Source: Chlamydiota bacterium
GTDB taxonomy: Bacteria; Chlamydiota; Chlamydiia; Chlamydiales; SM23-39
Direction of reading: 5' to 3'
NCBI GenBank assembly: GCA_027451825.1
Contig: DAIDHZ010000003.1
Span: 41,055 to 105,054 of the forward strand
DNA length: 64,000 bases
Part shown: one piece after another, positions 44,218-51,047 of the stretch
How the letters are laid out: each line of letters begins with the position of its first letter
Position numbering within the stretch: position 1 is the first letter of the stretch
Translations under genes and position numbers: made by a program
Notes under the pieces: generated by a model
Database searches by the model: none
The model's input: the letters and a program-made list of their open reading frames with translations, nothing else
What the model was told of the DNA's origin: nothing

Positions 44218-44378
44218 ACAGATTTACCTAATTTAAAAGAAATGAACGAAGGTCCATAAATATATAGCATTCTGTTTTATGTTTCGAGGATATTCTGAAT
44301 GATTGGCTTAAGGCGCATGTGAGCGAGTCAGGTTATGTATGCAGATTTAAGTGCGAATACCCTTTTCTTTAATCTTGC

Positions 44379-44408
44379 TTGACAGAAGAAGTTTCGGTGC
44401 AGTATGTG
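44379..44408 (+). promoter_or_regulatory. Sigma-70-type promoter for the lipoprotein gene
   Basis: TTGACA at 44379-44384 and TATGTG at 44403-44408 are separated by 18 bases, a close match to the bacterial housekeeping consensus. Transcription would start within a few bases of ATG 44419, giving a very short leader with no room for a ribosome site. The gene thus may be leaderless, or the true promoter may lie elsewhere. Confidence 0.45.
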
Positions 44409-44418
44409 AAAATTAGAC

Positions 44419-45066
44419 ATGCAAAAATACGCGATACCCTTTTTAATGCTTTTGACCGGTTGCCTATCTAATAATGGGCTTGGAAGCGCTGCGACCGCCC
44501 ATGAAAATATTTATGGCTTAGCTCAAGTCCAAGTAGGGATGACAGAAGCCGAAGTTCTCAAGATTATGAGTCAACCTTACAAACAAAAAAGTCTTGAGTA
44601 TGAGGGGAATGAATACGATTTTTGGTTTTATATAACCAGACCAGTTGGGTTGGGGCAAGCTCATTTAGTAAGACAAAATTTGACCCCGCTTACCTTTGAA
44701 AATGGGATTTTAATTGGCTTAGGGTTTGATCATTACGATTACGTGATCGCAGAGACTCGAAAGCCTAAAGAAGAGAAAATTACACCAAAGGCAACGGAAG
44801 AGCATAAAGAAACTGAAAGTAAGAGTATTGAAAAAGCCCTAAAATCGATGAAAGAAACAGGGGAAAAACCCCCTTCAGAATCTCCTTCTTTGAGAAAAGC
44901 TTTTGATCCAAGAAAGCATCCTCCGATTCCTCAGTCTTCAATTAGCATGTCCGCCAAGCCATCCGTCGCTCCAAAAGAAGAGGAAGCAGAAGAGTCATCT
45001 CCATTAGATGACGAAGACCGAAAAATGCTAGAGGAAGAAAACGAACAAAACTTTGATTTTTGGTAG
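44419..45066 (+). CDS. Lipoprotein with SmpA/DUF3192-like domain and acidic tail
   Basis: The 215-residue protein has a lipobox LLTGC with C15 at the end of a short signal peptide, so it should be lipid-anchored. Residues about 30-105 have the BamE/SmpA-DUF3192 pattern (QVGMTEAEVLKIMSQPY ... FENGILIGLGFDHY), a fold of outer-membrane assembly accessory proteins. From about residue 115 the sequence is low-complexity Lys/Glu/Pro/Ser, ending DDEDRKMLEEENEQNFDFW. The disordered tail is unusual for the family. It converges with the prolyl-hydroxylase gene, five bases apart. Confidence 0.8.
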   Translation: MQKYAIPFLMLLTGCLSNNGLGSAATAHENIYGLAQVQVGMTEAEVLKIMSQPYKQKSLEYEGNEYDFWFYITRPVGLGQAHLVRQNLTPLTFENGILIGLGFDHYDYVIAETRKPKEEKITPKATEEHKETESKSIEKALKSMKETGEKPPSESPSLRKAFDPRKHPPIPQSSISMSAKPSVAPKEEEAEESSPLDDEDRKMLEEENEQNFDFW

Positions 45067-45071
45067 AAGTT

Positions 45072-45734
45072 TTAGCGAAATGTATTTTCACGAATCCATT
45101 TCACTCCGATCCATTTTTCTCCTTGTATCACGGGAGCTCCTCCATGGAGACTTTGAGGATCGTCTTTTCCATCTACTGTTACGTTATAAAAAAGAACAGC
45201 AGTCCCTTTTTTAGGTCGGACAGAAACTTTTGCTAAAGGAAAGATTGTCTCTCCCCCAGATTCAGTTGTATTGAGATAGAGAATCATTGTGGCAACTCTT
45301 TGACCCCCTCGACGCAGCGTTTCAGCGCCTCCCGGGTGAGACGCTGTAAAATAATCATAATGAGGCTGATACTCTCCGCCGATTCCATATTTTAGTATTT
45401 GAAGGCCTTCTCCGTTTTCAATGGGTAATTTCGTAATTTCGGCAATGTTTTTTTCTATTTTTCTTAAAATAGGATCAGGGGAGTTTTGAGGGAAAAACAT
45501 ACCCTGACTTGTTCGTCTGGAATCTATGGCTCCATCTTGACTGGCATCTAATACAGTCGATCGTTTTAGCGCTGATGTCGATTTTTCGATTAAATATTCA
45601 CACTCTTTTTCTTGTAAAAAGTCCTCGATGTAATAAATGCGAGGGGTCTGACTCAATGTCTTTATTTCATAAGCGTGAGCTAAAGAGATCCAACACATTC
45701 CTAAACAGAGCCATTGTTTGATTGATTTTTTCAT
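45072..45734 (-). CDS. Secreted prolyl 4-hydroxylase-like 2-oxoglutarate/Fe(II) dioxygenase
   Basis: The 220-residue protein starts with a signal peptide (about 1-21, ending LAHA). Its catalytic domain has the Fe ligands H125 and D127 in YQPHYDYF, H197 in QSLHGGAP, and the 2-oxoglutarate-binding K207 in EKWIGVKW, plus the ATMILYLN and ESGGETIFP motifs of P4H-alpha. Enzymes of this family hydroxylate proline in collagen-like or other proteins. Export suggests that the substrate is periplasmic or host-side. Bacterial P4H is often cytosolic, so the signal peptide is noteworthy. Confidence 0.88.
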   Translation of the reverse strand: MKKSIKQWLCLGMCWISLAHAYEIKTLSQTPRIYYIEDFLQEKECEYLIEKSTSALKRSTVLDASQDGAIDSRRTSQGMFFPQNSPDPILRKIEKNIAEITKLPIENGEGLQILKYGIGGEYQPHYDYFTASHPGGAETLRRGGQRVATMILYLNTTESGGETIFPLAKVSVRPKKGTAVLFYNVTVDGKDDPQSLHGGAPVIQGEKWIGVKWIRENTFR

Positions 45735-45885
45735 AGTTCCCTTTGAAAAAGAGGCATTTTATAGCTCATGGAAAATTCGATGCAATTAAAAATTTGAGCC
45801 AATATGAAGAAAGAGACGGAAACAGCCAAGCATAATTAATGATCACTTATGCATTAAACATCCAAGTGGGGATTTCTTTTTTATA

Positions 45886-46080
45886 GCTTGGACAATCTCG
45901 TAAGGTCTGATAATACATGTTATGTTGAGCATGGGGGGAAGAAAAAGCCCCGAATCATGGGTCTGACGCACGCTCTCTCAACCTTGTTTATCAAGGTGGG
46001 CTCATCCCTGAAGAGAAGAATTTCCAAGCACGCAGGCTTCATTCCTAGTCTTCAGCCTTCTGATCCCTAAAGTATCTTAT
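45886..46080 (+). ncRNA. Candidate structured RNA, possibly 6S-like
   Basis: The 478-base gap before tyrP (45735-46212) has no gene. Within it GCTTGGA (45886-45892) pairs with TCCAAGC (46023-46029), enclosing about 130 bases with inner hairpins GGGG...CCCC around 45933-45951 and ACCTTG...CAAGGT around 45980-45996. Such a long irregular rod with a closing stem is compatible with 6S RNA, which inhibits the housekeeping RNA polymerase. Signatures of tmRNA, RNase P RNA and SRP RNA are absent. The strand is undecided from the fold; plus is assumed. The exact ends are not known. Confidence 0.3.
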
Positions 46081-46212
46081 AGTTGAGGGGCTCTGTAACA
46101 GTCAGGTATCCGATGTTCAGGGTGCTGCCATTTTAAATAGAATTCAGATTTATGGGTAGGATTTTAATGTGAAAATTTTTTACAATACAAAAAACTGAAG
46201 ATTCAAGGGTTT

Positions 46213-47412
46213 ATGCGTATTATTCATTCAATGGGCCATCTCTTAGGAGGCTCTTTATTAATTGCTGGAACAACCATTGGAGTTGGCATGCTTGCAATGC
46301 CGGTTGCCACAGCTCCTGCTGGATTTGTCCCGTCGGCTTTTATTTATATTCTTTGCTGGCTCTTTATGTTGGCTACAGGACTTCTTATTTTTGAAGCAAA
46401 TCTTTGGATGCCGAAAGATACAAGTTTTATTTCTATGGCCAGTAAAATTTTGGGAAGACCTGGAAAAGTGATCTTTTGGCTAATGTATTTGTTTTTGTTT
46501 TTGACACTCATGGTGGCTCACTTAGATGGAGGCGCTAATATCATTCACTCCATAATAGGCCTTCCAATCTCTCATTTCACTTCTGCCATCATCTATGCCA
46601 TTGTTTTTGCACCCGTTGTCTATTTAGGTGCCCATTCCGTCGACCGATTAAATATGATACTCATTAGTGGAGTTATTCTTTGTTATCTTACCTTTATTGG
46701 TGTTTCTGTAGGATCTATCAATACAAAGCTTCTGTCTTATGCAAAATGGACACAAGCATGGTATGCACTTCCCATTTTATTTACAGCCTTTAGTTATCAA
46801 GTGATCATACCGACTCTTGTCACCTATATGAAAAGAAACATACCCAAGATTCGCCTAGCTCTTTTTTGGGGAACGTTAATTCCTTTTGTCATTTATTTAA
46901 TTTGGGAATTTCTCATTTTAGGGATTATTCCTGTAGAAGGAACCAATGGACTTATCGAAGCTGGAAAATTGGGGAAAAATGCAGTAGAGCCTCTTCGACA
47001 TTACGTCCAGAGTCCCATTATTTTTGATATCGGAAAGTATTTTGCATTTTTTGCATTAACCACTTCTTTTATTCCTCTTGCTCTTGCATTTTTTGATTTT
47101 TTGGCAGATGGATTAAAATGGCATAAAAAAGGAACGAAAAGACTCATTCTCTGCCTTTGTGTTTTTGGAATTCCTTTAGTCATTGCGTTAAAGTACCCCC
47201 AGATCTTTATTGTAGCTCTTGGATATGCAGGCGGAATTAGTTGCGCTTTTCTTTTCGGTCTCATGCCCCCTCTCCTTGTTTGGGTTGGTCGTTACATTAA
47301 AAAACTCCCGGAAGCCTCCCCTCAATTACCCGGTGGGAAAGCAATGCTTCTTTTATTGATCGCGTTTTCTTTCATTGTCTTAATTGGAGAAATTTTACAA
47401 CAGGTCGCTTAA
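46213..47412 (+). CDS. tyrP: Aromatic amino acid permease, TyrP type
   Basis: The 399-residue protein has about 11 membrane helices and the HAAAP-family start: LLGGSLLIAGTTIGVGMLAMPVAT with the Gly-rich unwound first helix, followed by GFVPSAFIYI. The family imports tyrosine or tryptophan by proton symport. Chlamydiae carry tyrP, sometimes in more than one copy, as they cannot make aromatic amino acids. No attenuator or TrpR site could be identified in the preceding gap. The following small gene starts five bases after its stop. Confidence 0.92.
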   Translation: MRIIHSMGHLLGGSLLIAGTTIGVGMLAMPVATAPAGFVPSAFIYILCWLFMLATGLLIFEANLWMPKDTSFISMASKILGRPGKVIFWLMYLFLFLTLMVAHLDGGANIIHSIIGLPISHFTSAIIYAIVFAPVVYLGAHSVDRLNMILISGVILCYLTFIGVSVGSINTKLLSYAKWTQAWYALPILFTAFSYQVIIPTLVTYMKRNIPKIRLALFWGTLIPFVIYLIWEFLILGIIPVEGTNGLIEAGKLGKNAVEPLRHYVQSPIIFDIGKYFAFFALTTSFIPLALAFFDFLADGLKWHKKGTKRLILCLCVFGIPLVIALKYPQIFIVALGYAGGISCAFLFGLMPPLLVWVGRYIKKLPEASPQLPGGKAMLLLLIAFSFIVLIGEILQQVA

Positions 47413-47416
47413 AAAC

Positions 47417-47701
47417 ATGAAAAAAGATCCTCAATTTATACAGGCTCAAAATACGGTTCTAGATAATCTTAGGATTCTAGAAACAACCCTAGATCGATGC
47501 GTGGATGAGGGAATGATCGATTTACAAAGTGAATACCATAATCGATTAGAGGATCTTTTGGATGGCGCAGACATTGCAAAAACATGGGATGATCTCATCG
47601 AAGTCATCACTATTGCAAAAACATTAGAAGAAGATGTGGATACCTGGCTCGCTTTTCAGGGACGAACCACGATAGAACTCATTTGGCCTAAAAAACCTTA
47701 G
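47417..47701 (+). CDS. Small helical acidic protein, 94 residues, unknown
   Basis: ATG 47417 is preferred to a start overlapping tyrP by 29 bases. The protein is predicted to be all-helical and acidic (NTVLDNLRILETTLDRCVDEG; ITIAKTLEEDVDTWLAFQG), with no signal peptide. It follows tyrP directly and looks like a conserved small protein, but I recognise no family. The stop is 42 bases before the end of the opposite-strand rlmB gene. Confidence 0.65.
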   Translation: MKKDPQFIQAQNTVLDNLRILETTLDRCVDEGMIDLQSEYHNRLEDLLDGADIAKTWDDLIEVITIAKTLEEDVDTWLAFQGRTTIELIWPKKP

Positions 47702-47743
47702 GTATGATCAAATATTGCGTACGAGTTATTGTTGGAAAATCTC

Positions 47744-48511
47744 TTAATTTCTTTGCGCTGAAATCGCATATAAGAGAACGGCTGTTGCTTGAGCCACATT
47801 TAAAGATTGCAACTTGCCTTGCATTGGAATGTAAATAGAATGATCCGCTCTTTTTTGAATTAAAGGCTGAATCCCCTCTCCTTCCGATCCCATAATTAAC
47901 AGTGTTTTTTTCGAAAAACGAAAATCATTGAGTTTATGAGAGTTCGGATTTAAAACTGTGGCCACAGCTTCAAAACCTGCTTCTTGACACTGAGTCACAG
48001 CTTCGGCCAAGTTCGACAATCGAATTAAAGGAATCAATTCCGACGCCCCGCAACTTGTTTTACTTACAATCGACGTGATATCAGATCCCCGATTTTTTGA
48101 AAAAATGACAGCATCCACCCCGAAACATTCACAATTTCGTAAAATAGCTCCTAAATTTTGTGGATCAAAAATTTGATCCAGCATCAATAGAGTAACTTCA
48201 TCTTTATCTTCTACATCCTTCAAAAAGTCTTTTAATAAGACAAAATCCCTAGGCTTTATATGAGCTAGAAAAGACTGATGAGAATCTGTTCCCGCCATCT
48301 CAGTTAAACGATCAAAAGAAGTCCAAACAAGAGGGATTTTTTTCTCCTCGCAAAGACTTGCTATTTTTGATTTGCGTCCCCTTTCTTTTGTTTCTACCGC
48401 AAAAACTTTTAAAATTTTATGAGGAGCATGCAAAAGGAGTTCTTCTAAAGCATGGATACCAATTGAAATTTGATCTTTTGGGATGGATCCTTTCTTAAGG
48501 GGATGATGCAT
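47744..48511 (-). CDS. rlmB: 23S rRNA 2'-O-methyltransferase, TrmH/SpoU family (RlmB)
   Basis: The 255-residue protein has an N-terminal substrate-binding domain (SIGIHALEELLLHAPHKILKVFAVE) and the SpoU catalytic domain with its three knot motifs: LDQIFDPQNLGAILRNCECFG, LLIMGSEGEGI and YIPMQGKLQSLNVAQATAVLLY. This family methylates 2'-OH groups; RlmB acts on G2251 of 23S rRNA. It is distinguished from TrmH by the N-terminal domain. The upstream region carries palindromic elements. Confidence 0.93.
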   Translation of the reverse strand: MHHPLKKGSIPKDQISIGIHALEELLLHAPHKILKVFAVETKERGRKSKIASLCEEKKIPLVWTSFDRLTEMAGTDSHQSFLAHIKPRDFVLLKDFLKDVEDKDEVTLLMLDQIFDPQNLGAILRNCECFGVDAVIFSKNRGSDITSIVSKTSCGASELIPLIRLSNLAEAVTQCQEAGFEAVATVLNPNSHKLNDFRFSKKTLLIMGSEGEGIQPLIQKRADHSIYIPMQGKLQSLNVAQATAVLLYAISAQRN

Positions 48512-48530
48512 AAAATTCCTTTGCTCAAAA

Positions 48531-48712
48531 GTATATACTCGTTCCAGTTCAAAGTCCCTGTTTCTGCAGCGTCGGATTTACCCTAAATTTTGTCCCGCTT
48601 CCATCACTTAAGCTTTTCAAGTTGAGTTTCTTCAGCGCCGGCTACGCTTAGGTCCAAATTTAGGGATCTTCCTTGCAGAATTCAGGGACTTTGAACTGGA
48701 ACGAGTATATAC
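48531..48712. repeat. Long palindromic element, copy 6 (perfect 30-base arms)
   Basis: Arms at 48531-48560 and 48683-48712 are a perfect 30-base inverted repeat (GTATATACTCGTTCCAGTTC... on both strands). The interior includes CTGCAGCGTCGG near the left arm, an inner stem CCCTAAATTT/AAATTTAGGG, and CTTCCTTGCAGAATTC near the right arm. It begins 20 bases from the rlmB start, in its upstream region. Confidence 0.9.
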
Positions 48713-48761
48713 GAAATCCGTCAAAGTTGAAAATGCTTTTCATGTAAAAAATATTTTTAAC

Positions 48762-48925
48762 TATACCGAAAAAGACTCAAGAATCGGTTTTTGGCAGCGT
48801 CGGCTTTTCTTCAAAATTCGCATTCTCACTCGCGCCTTGCCCTTGGGCAATGGTCGCTCGCTCTGTATGCAAATTTTGAAGAGCCTTCTTGCCAAATTCC
48901 CGATTCTTGAATCATTTTCGGTATA
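48762..48925. repeat. Long palindromic element, copy 7 (TACCGAAAA type)
   Basis: Arms at 48762-48787 and 48900-48925 match at 24 of 26 positions. The interior (GGCAGCGTCGGCTTTTC, CTTCAAAATTCG, GGGCAATGGTC, GAAGAGCCTTCTTGCC) is nearly the same as in the element at 36822-36982. It lies 50 bases from copy 6, another pair of neighbouring elements. The rest of 48512-48967 has no coding signal. Confidence 0.88.
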
Positions 48926-48967
48926 AAAAAATTCTTTAACTAACAAAATAATAATAGAAATGATAAA

Positions 48968-49465
48968 ATGACACTTAAAAAACACATAAGCATGTCATTA
49001 CAAACAATCCCACCTAATGATAATCCAGAGCATCGAAATCTTCTCAAGCAAATTGCTTTCGGTATGGCAACCGGTGAATATTTAATGTATGTCATGACGG
49101 GAGGATCTCCTCAAACCCCAAGCTCTGGAGGAGGCAAACGGCAACAAGCAAAAAAGATACGTGAATGGAGAAGATACTTACATAACCAGGGAAACCCGAA
49201 TGTAGATCTTTCATCTACAGAAGCCGATATGGCAGCACGTGAAATTGCCAACCAAATAACAAAATTGTATCCATTTCCGTTTCCTTTCCCAGCACCAGAA
49301 AAAATGAGCCTAACTCATAGACACCTTCAACGAATGGAAGAAGAAAATAGAGTTTTTCAAGTAGTCAGTCAGCGTATTCAAACCGCACTTGAACAACTAA
49401 ATGGACATCCATATGCAGACGACTTTTTAATGCCACGCGCATCTAGAAGACCCTTCTCGATGTGA
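48968..49465 (+). CDS. Unknown 165-residue protein
   Basis: ATG 48968 or ATG 48992 may be used; neither has a strong ribosome site. The protein is hydrophilic, with a Gly/Ser-rich hinge (MTGGSPQTPSSGGGKRQQAKK) followed by a helical region (EADMAAREIANQIT), a proline cluster (YPFPFPFPAPEK) and a basic C-terminus (PRASRRPFSM). There is no signal peptide. I see no recognisable family, and with a neighbouring palindrome cluster it could be an orphan or effector candidate. Confidence 0.6.
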   Translation: MTLKKHISMSLQTIPPNDNPEHRNLLKQIAFGMATGEYLMYVMTGGSPQTPSSGGGKRQQAKKIREWRRYLHNQGNPNVDLSSTEADMAAREIANQITKLYPFPFPFPAPEKMSLTHRHLQRMEEENRVFQVVSQRIQTALEQLNGHPYADDFLMPRASRRPFSM

Positions 49466-49637
49466 ATTTTTAGACTTCTTGAGCATCCTCACTTTTCTCT
49501 TTTTGCATTGGAAGGGTGAGAAAAAACTCAGTCCAGAACTGAGAGATGAATCGTCCTCTTGCTAAATCTTCGAAGAAAGCACTCCTATCTTTCTGACAAC
49601 TGATAAAGTCTGATTTTGGAGTAAATACTTGAACTGA

Positions 49638-49710
49638 TGACGGTAGCCGGACTCGAACCAGCGACAAACGGATTATGATCCCGCTGCTCTACCAACTGAG
49701 CTATACCGCC
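49638..49710 (-). tRNA. tRNA with CAU anticodon (elongator Met, possibly Ile2)
   Basis: Minus strand: acceptor GGCGGTA pairs TACCGTC, D-arm GCTC, anticodon stem GCGGG/TCCGT around loop ATCATAA (anticodon CAT), and TTCGAGT T-loop. Length is 73 bases. It lacks the three G-C pairs of the initiator in the stem. The anticodon could also be the lysidine-modified Ile2 type; the body resembles elongator Met. Confidence 0.92.
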
Positions 49711-49732
49711 GAAGTGTTGTTTTGAAAAAAAT

Positions 49733-49805
49733 TAGCGGGGGTAGGACTCGAACCTACGGCCTTTGGGTTATGAGCCCAACGAGCTAACCACTGCTCCACC
49801 CCGCG
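49733..49805 (-). tRNA. Initiator tRNA-fMet (CAU)
   Basis: Minus strand: acceptor CGCGGGG/CCCCGCT with a C1-U72 mismatch, anticodon stem TTGGG/CCCAA with three consecutive G-C pairs, loop CTCATAA, and TTCGAGT. The mismatch at 1-72 and the GGG/CCC stem are initiator hallmarks. E. coli has C1-A72, so the U72 is unusual. Length is 73 bases. Confidence 0.94.
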
Positions 49806-49844
49806 ATAAGAAAACAAAATCTTAGCACTTCTTTGATTTTTCTC

Positions 49845-51047
49845 CTAATTTTTTTTCAAAAATTGTTGAATTTTTTGAAATGTTGCCTCTGTACTCCCTC
49901 TTGTTTTTAAGACGAGGCTCTTTGTTTTTTGAAGAAACTGAGAGTGATTTTTCAAAATGGTCTCAATCCCCTCTTTGAGATTTTCTAAAGACATTTGGAG
50001 CCCTGCATTTTCCTCTAAAACTTTTTGAACCAATTCTTTTTGAGAAAACATGTGCGGACCAAAAAGAACAGGACATTCATAAAGACAAGGCTCGAAAATG
50101 TTATGGCCACCTACATGGGAGACAAAACTTCCGCAAACAATGGCGAGTTTGCTCTTACTATAACAAAAAGGAAGATCTCCCATAGTATCCACCAAGATCA
50201 CCCTCTCATCCCCTTTTCTCTTTGAAAAGGCGCTCAATCGAATAAAAGAAATGGTTTCTTTTTCTAAAAGACGGGCAACTTCAGAAAAACGCTCTGGATG
50301 TCTCGGGGCTAAAAAAAAGAAATAAGGCTCTTTTTTTAAAAGCGTAAGAAGCAACGCTTCTTCAGGTGCATGTGTGCAGCTTAACGTTATATAAATAGTA
50401 TCAGAAGAAGTTCTTTGGATCGATTTCGATTCAGCATCAAATTTTAGATTCCCTGTAACATGTATCATTTTAGGGTTTTGGATCAATCTGCGAAATAAAG
50501 CAGCGTAATCTTCCGTTTGCGCACAAATAAGATCAAACTGATTAAAAATATTTTGAGAAATCGACGGGGAAAAACTCCACCTTTGAAAAGAGCGTTTTGA
50601 CATTTTACCATTCGCAAGGACAATTTTTGCCCCATGGTTTTTGACAACTTTTAAAAGATTTGGCCAAATATCGCTTTCAATCAAGATGAGAAGATGCGGC
50701 TTTATTCTATGAACAAACCGATTCACTGAAAAATGAAAATCCAAAGGAAGATAATAAACACGATCTCCGCCTGATTTTATCGCTTCTTGATAGCCGGTTG
50801 TGGTCGTGGTTGTAATCACTAAAAAAATATCTTCTTTTTTACAACGTTGAATGAGGGCTTTGGCGGCTTTCATCTCCCCAAGAGAGACGGCATGAAACCA
50901 AACCACTTGCTTTGTTGTCTGAATCGGATTCACCCATCCCAAGCGCTGTAGTAAATTGGGATGTCTTTTTCCTTTGAGTCTCTCCCAAAAAAGTTTGGGA
51001 GAGAGAATCAAAAAATAAAAAAAGAGTAAAAAATCGTAAAAAATCAA
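49845..51047 (-). CDS. waaA: 3-deoxy-D-manno-octulosonic acid (KDO) transferase
   Basis: WaaA adds KDO to lipid A; chlamydial versions add several residues and make the genus-specific epitope. The 400-residue protein has an N-terminal membrane segment (about 1-18), PNLLQRLGW and VVWFHAVSLGEMKAAKALI (catalytic Glu), and a GT-B C-terminal half with LAIVCGSFVSHVGGHNIFEPCLYECPVLFGP. The start overlaps leuS by ATGA. The leuS-waaA order is the same as in Chlamydia. Confidence 0.95.
   Translation of the reverse strand: MIFYDFLLFFYFLILSPKLFWERLKGKRHPNLLQRLGWVNPIQTTKQVVWFHAVSLGEMKAAKALIQRCKKEDIFLVITTTTTTGYQEAIKSGGDRVYYLPLDFHFSVNRFVHRIKPHLLILIESDIWPNLLKVVKNHGAKIVLANGKMSKRSFQRWSFSPSISQNIFNQFDLICAQTEDYAALFRRLIQNPKMIHVTGNLKFDAESKSIQRTSSDTIYITLSCTHAPEEALLLTLLKKEPYFFFLAPRHPERFSEVARLLEKETISFIRLSAFSKRKGDERVILVDTMGDLPFCYSKSKLAIVCGSFVSHVGGHNIFEPCLYECPVLFGPHMFSQKELVQKVLEENAGLQMSLENLKEGIETILKNHSQFLQKTKSLVLKTRGSTEATFQKIQQFLKKN

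Noticed and set aside
45735..46212. tmRNA, RNase P RNA or SRP RNA
   Set aside because: None of their signatures (tag reading frame with tRNA-like ends, P4 core, GNAR tetraloop with Alu-like motif) could be seen.
49470..49667. 65-codon frame running into the tRNA-Met gene
   Set aside because: Its first part is a reading of the tRNA itself, no ribosome site exists, and no function can be assigned.
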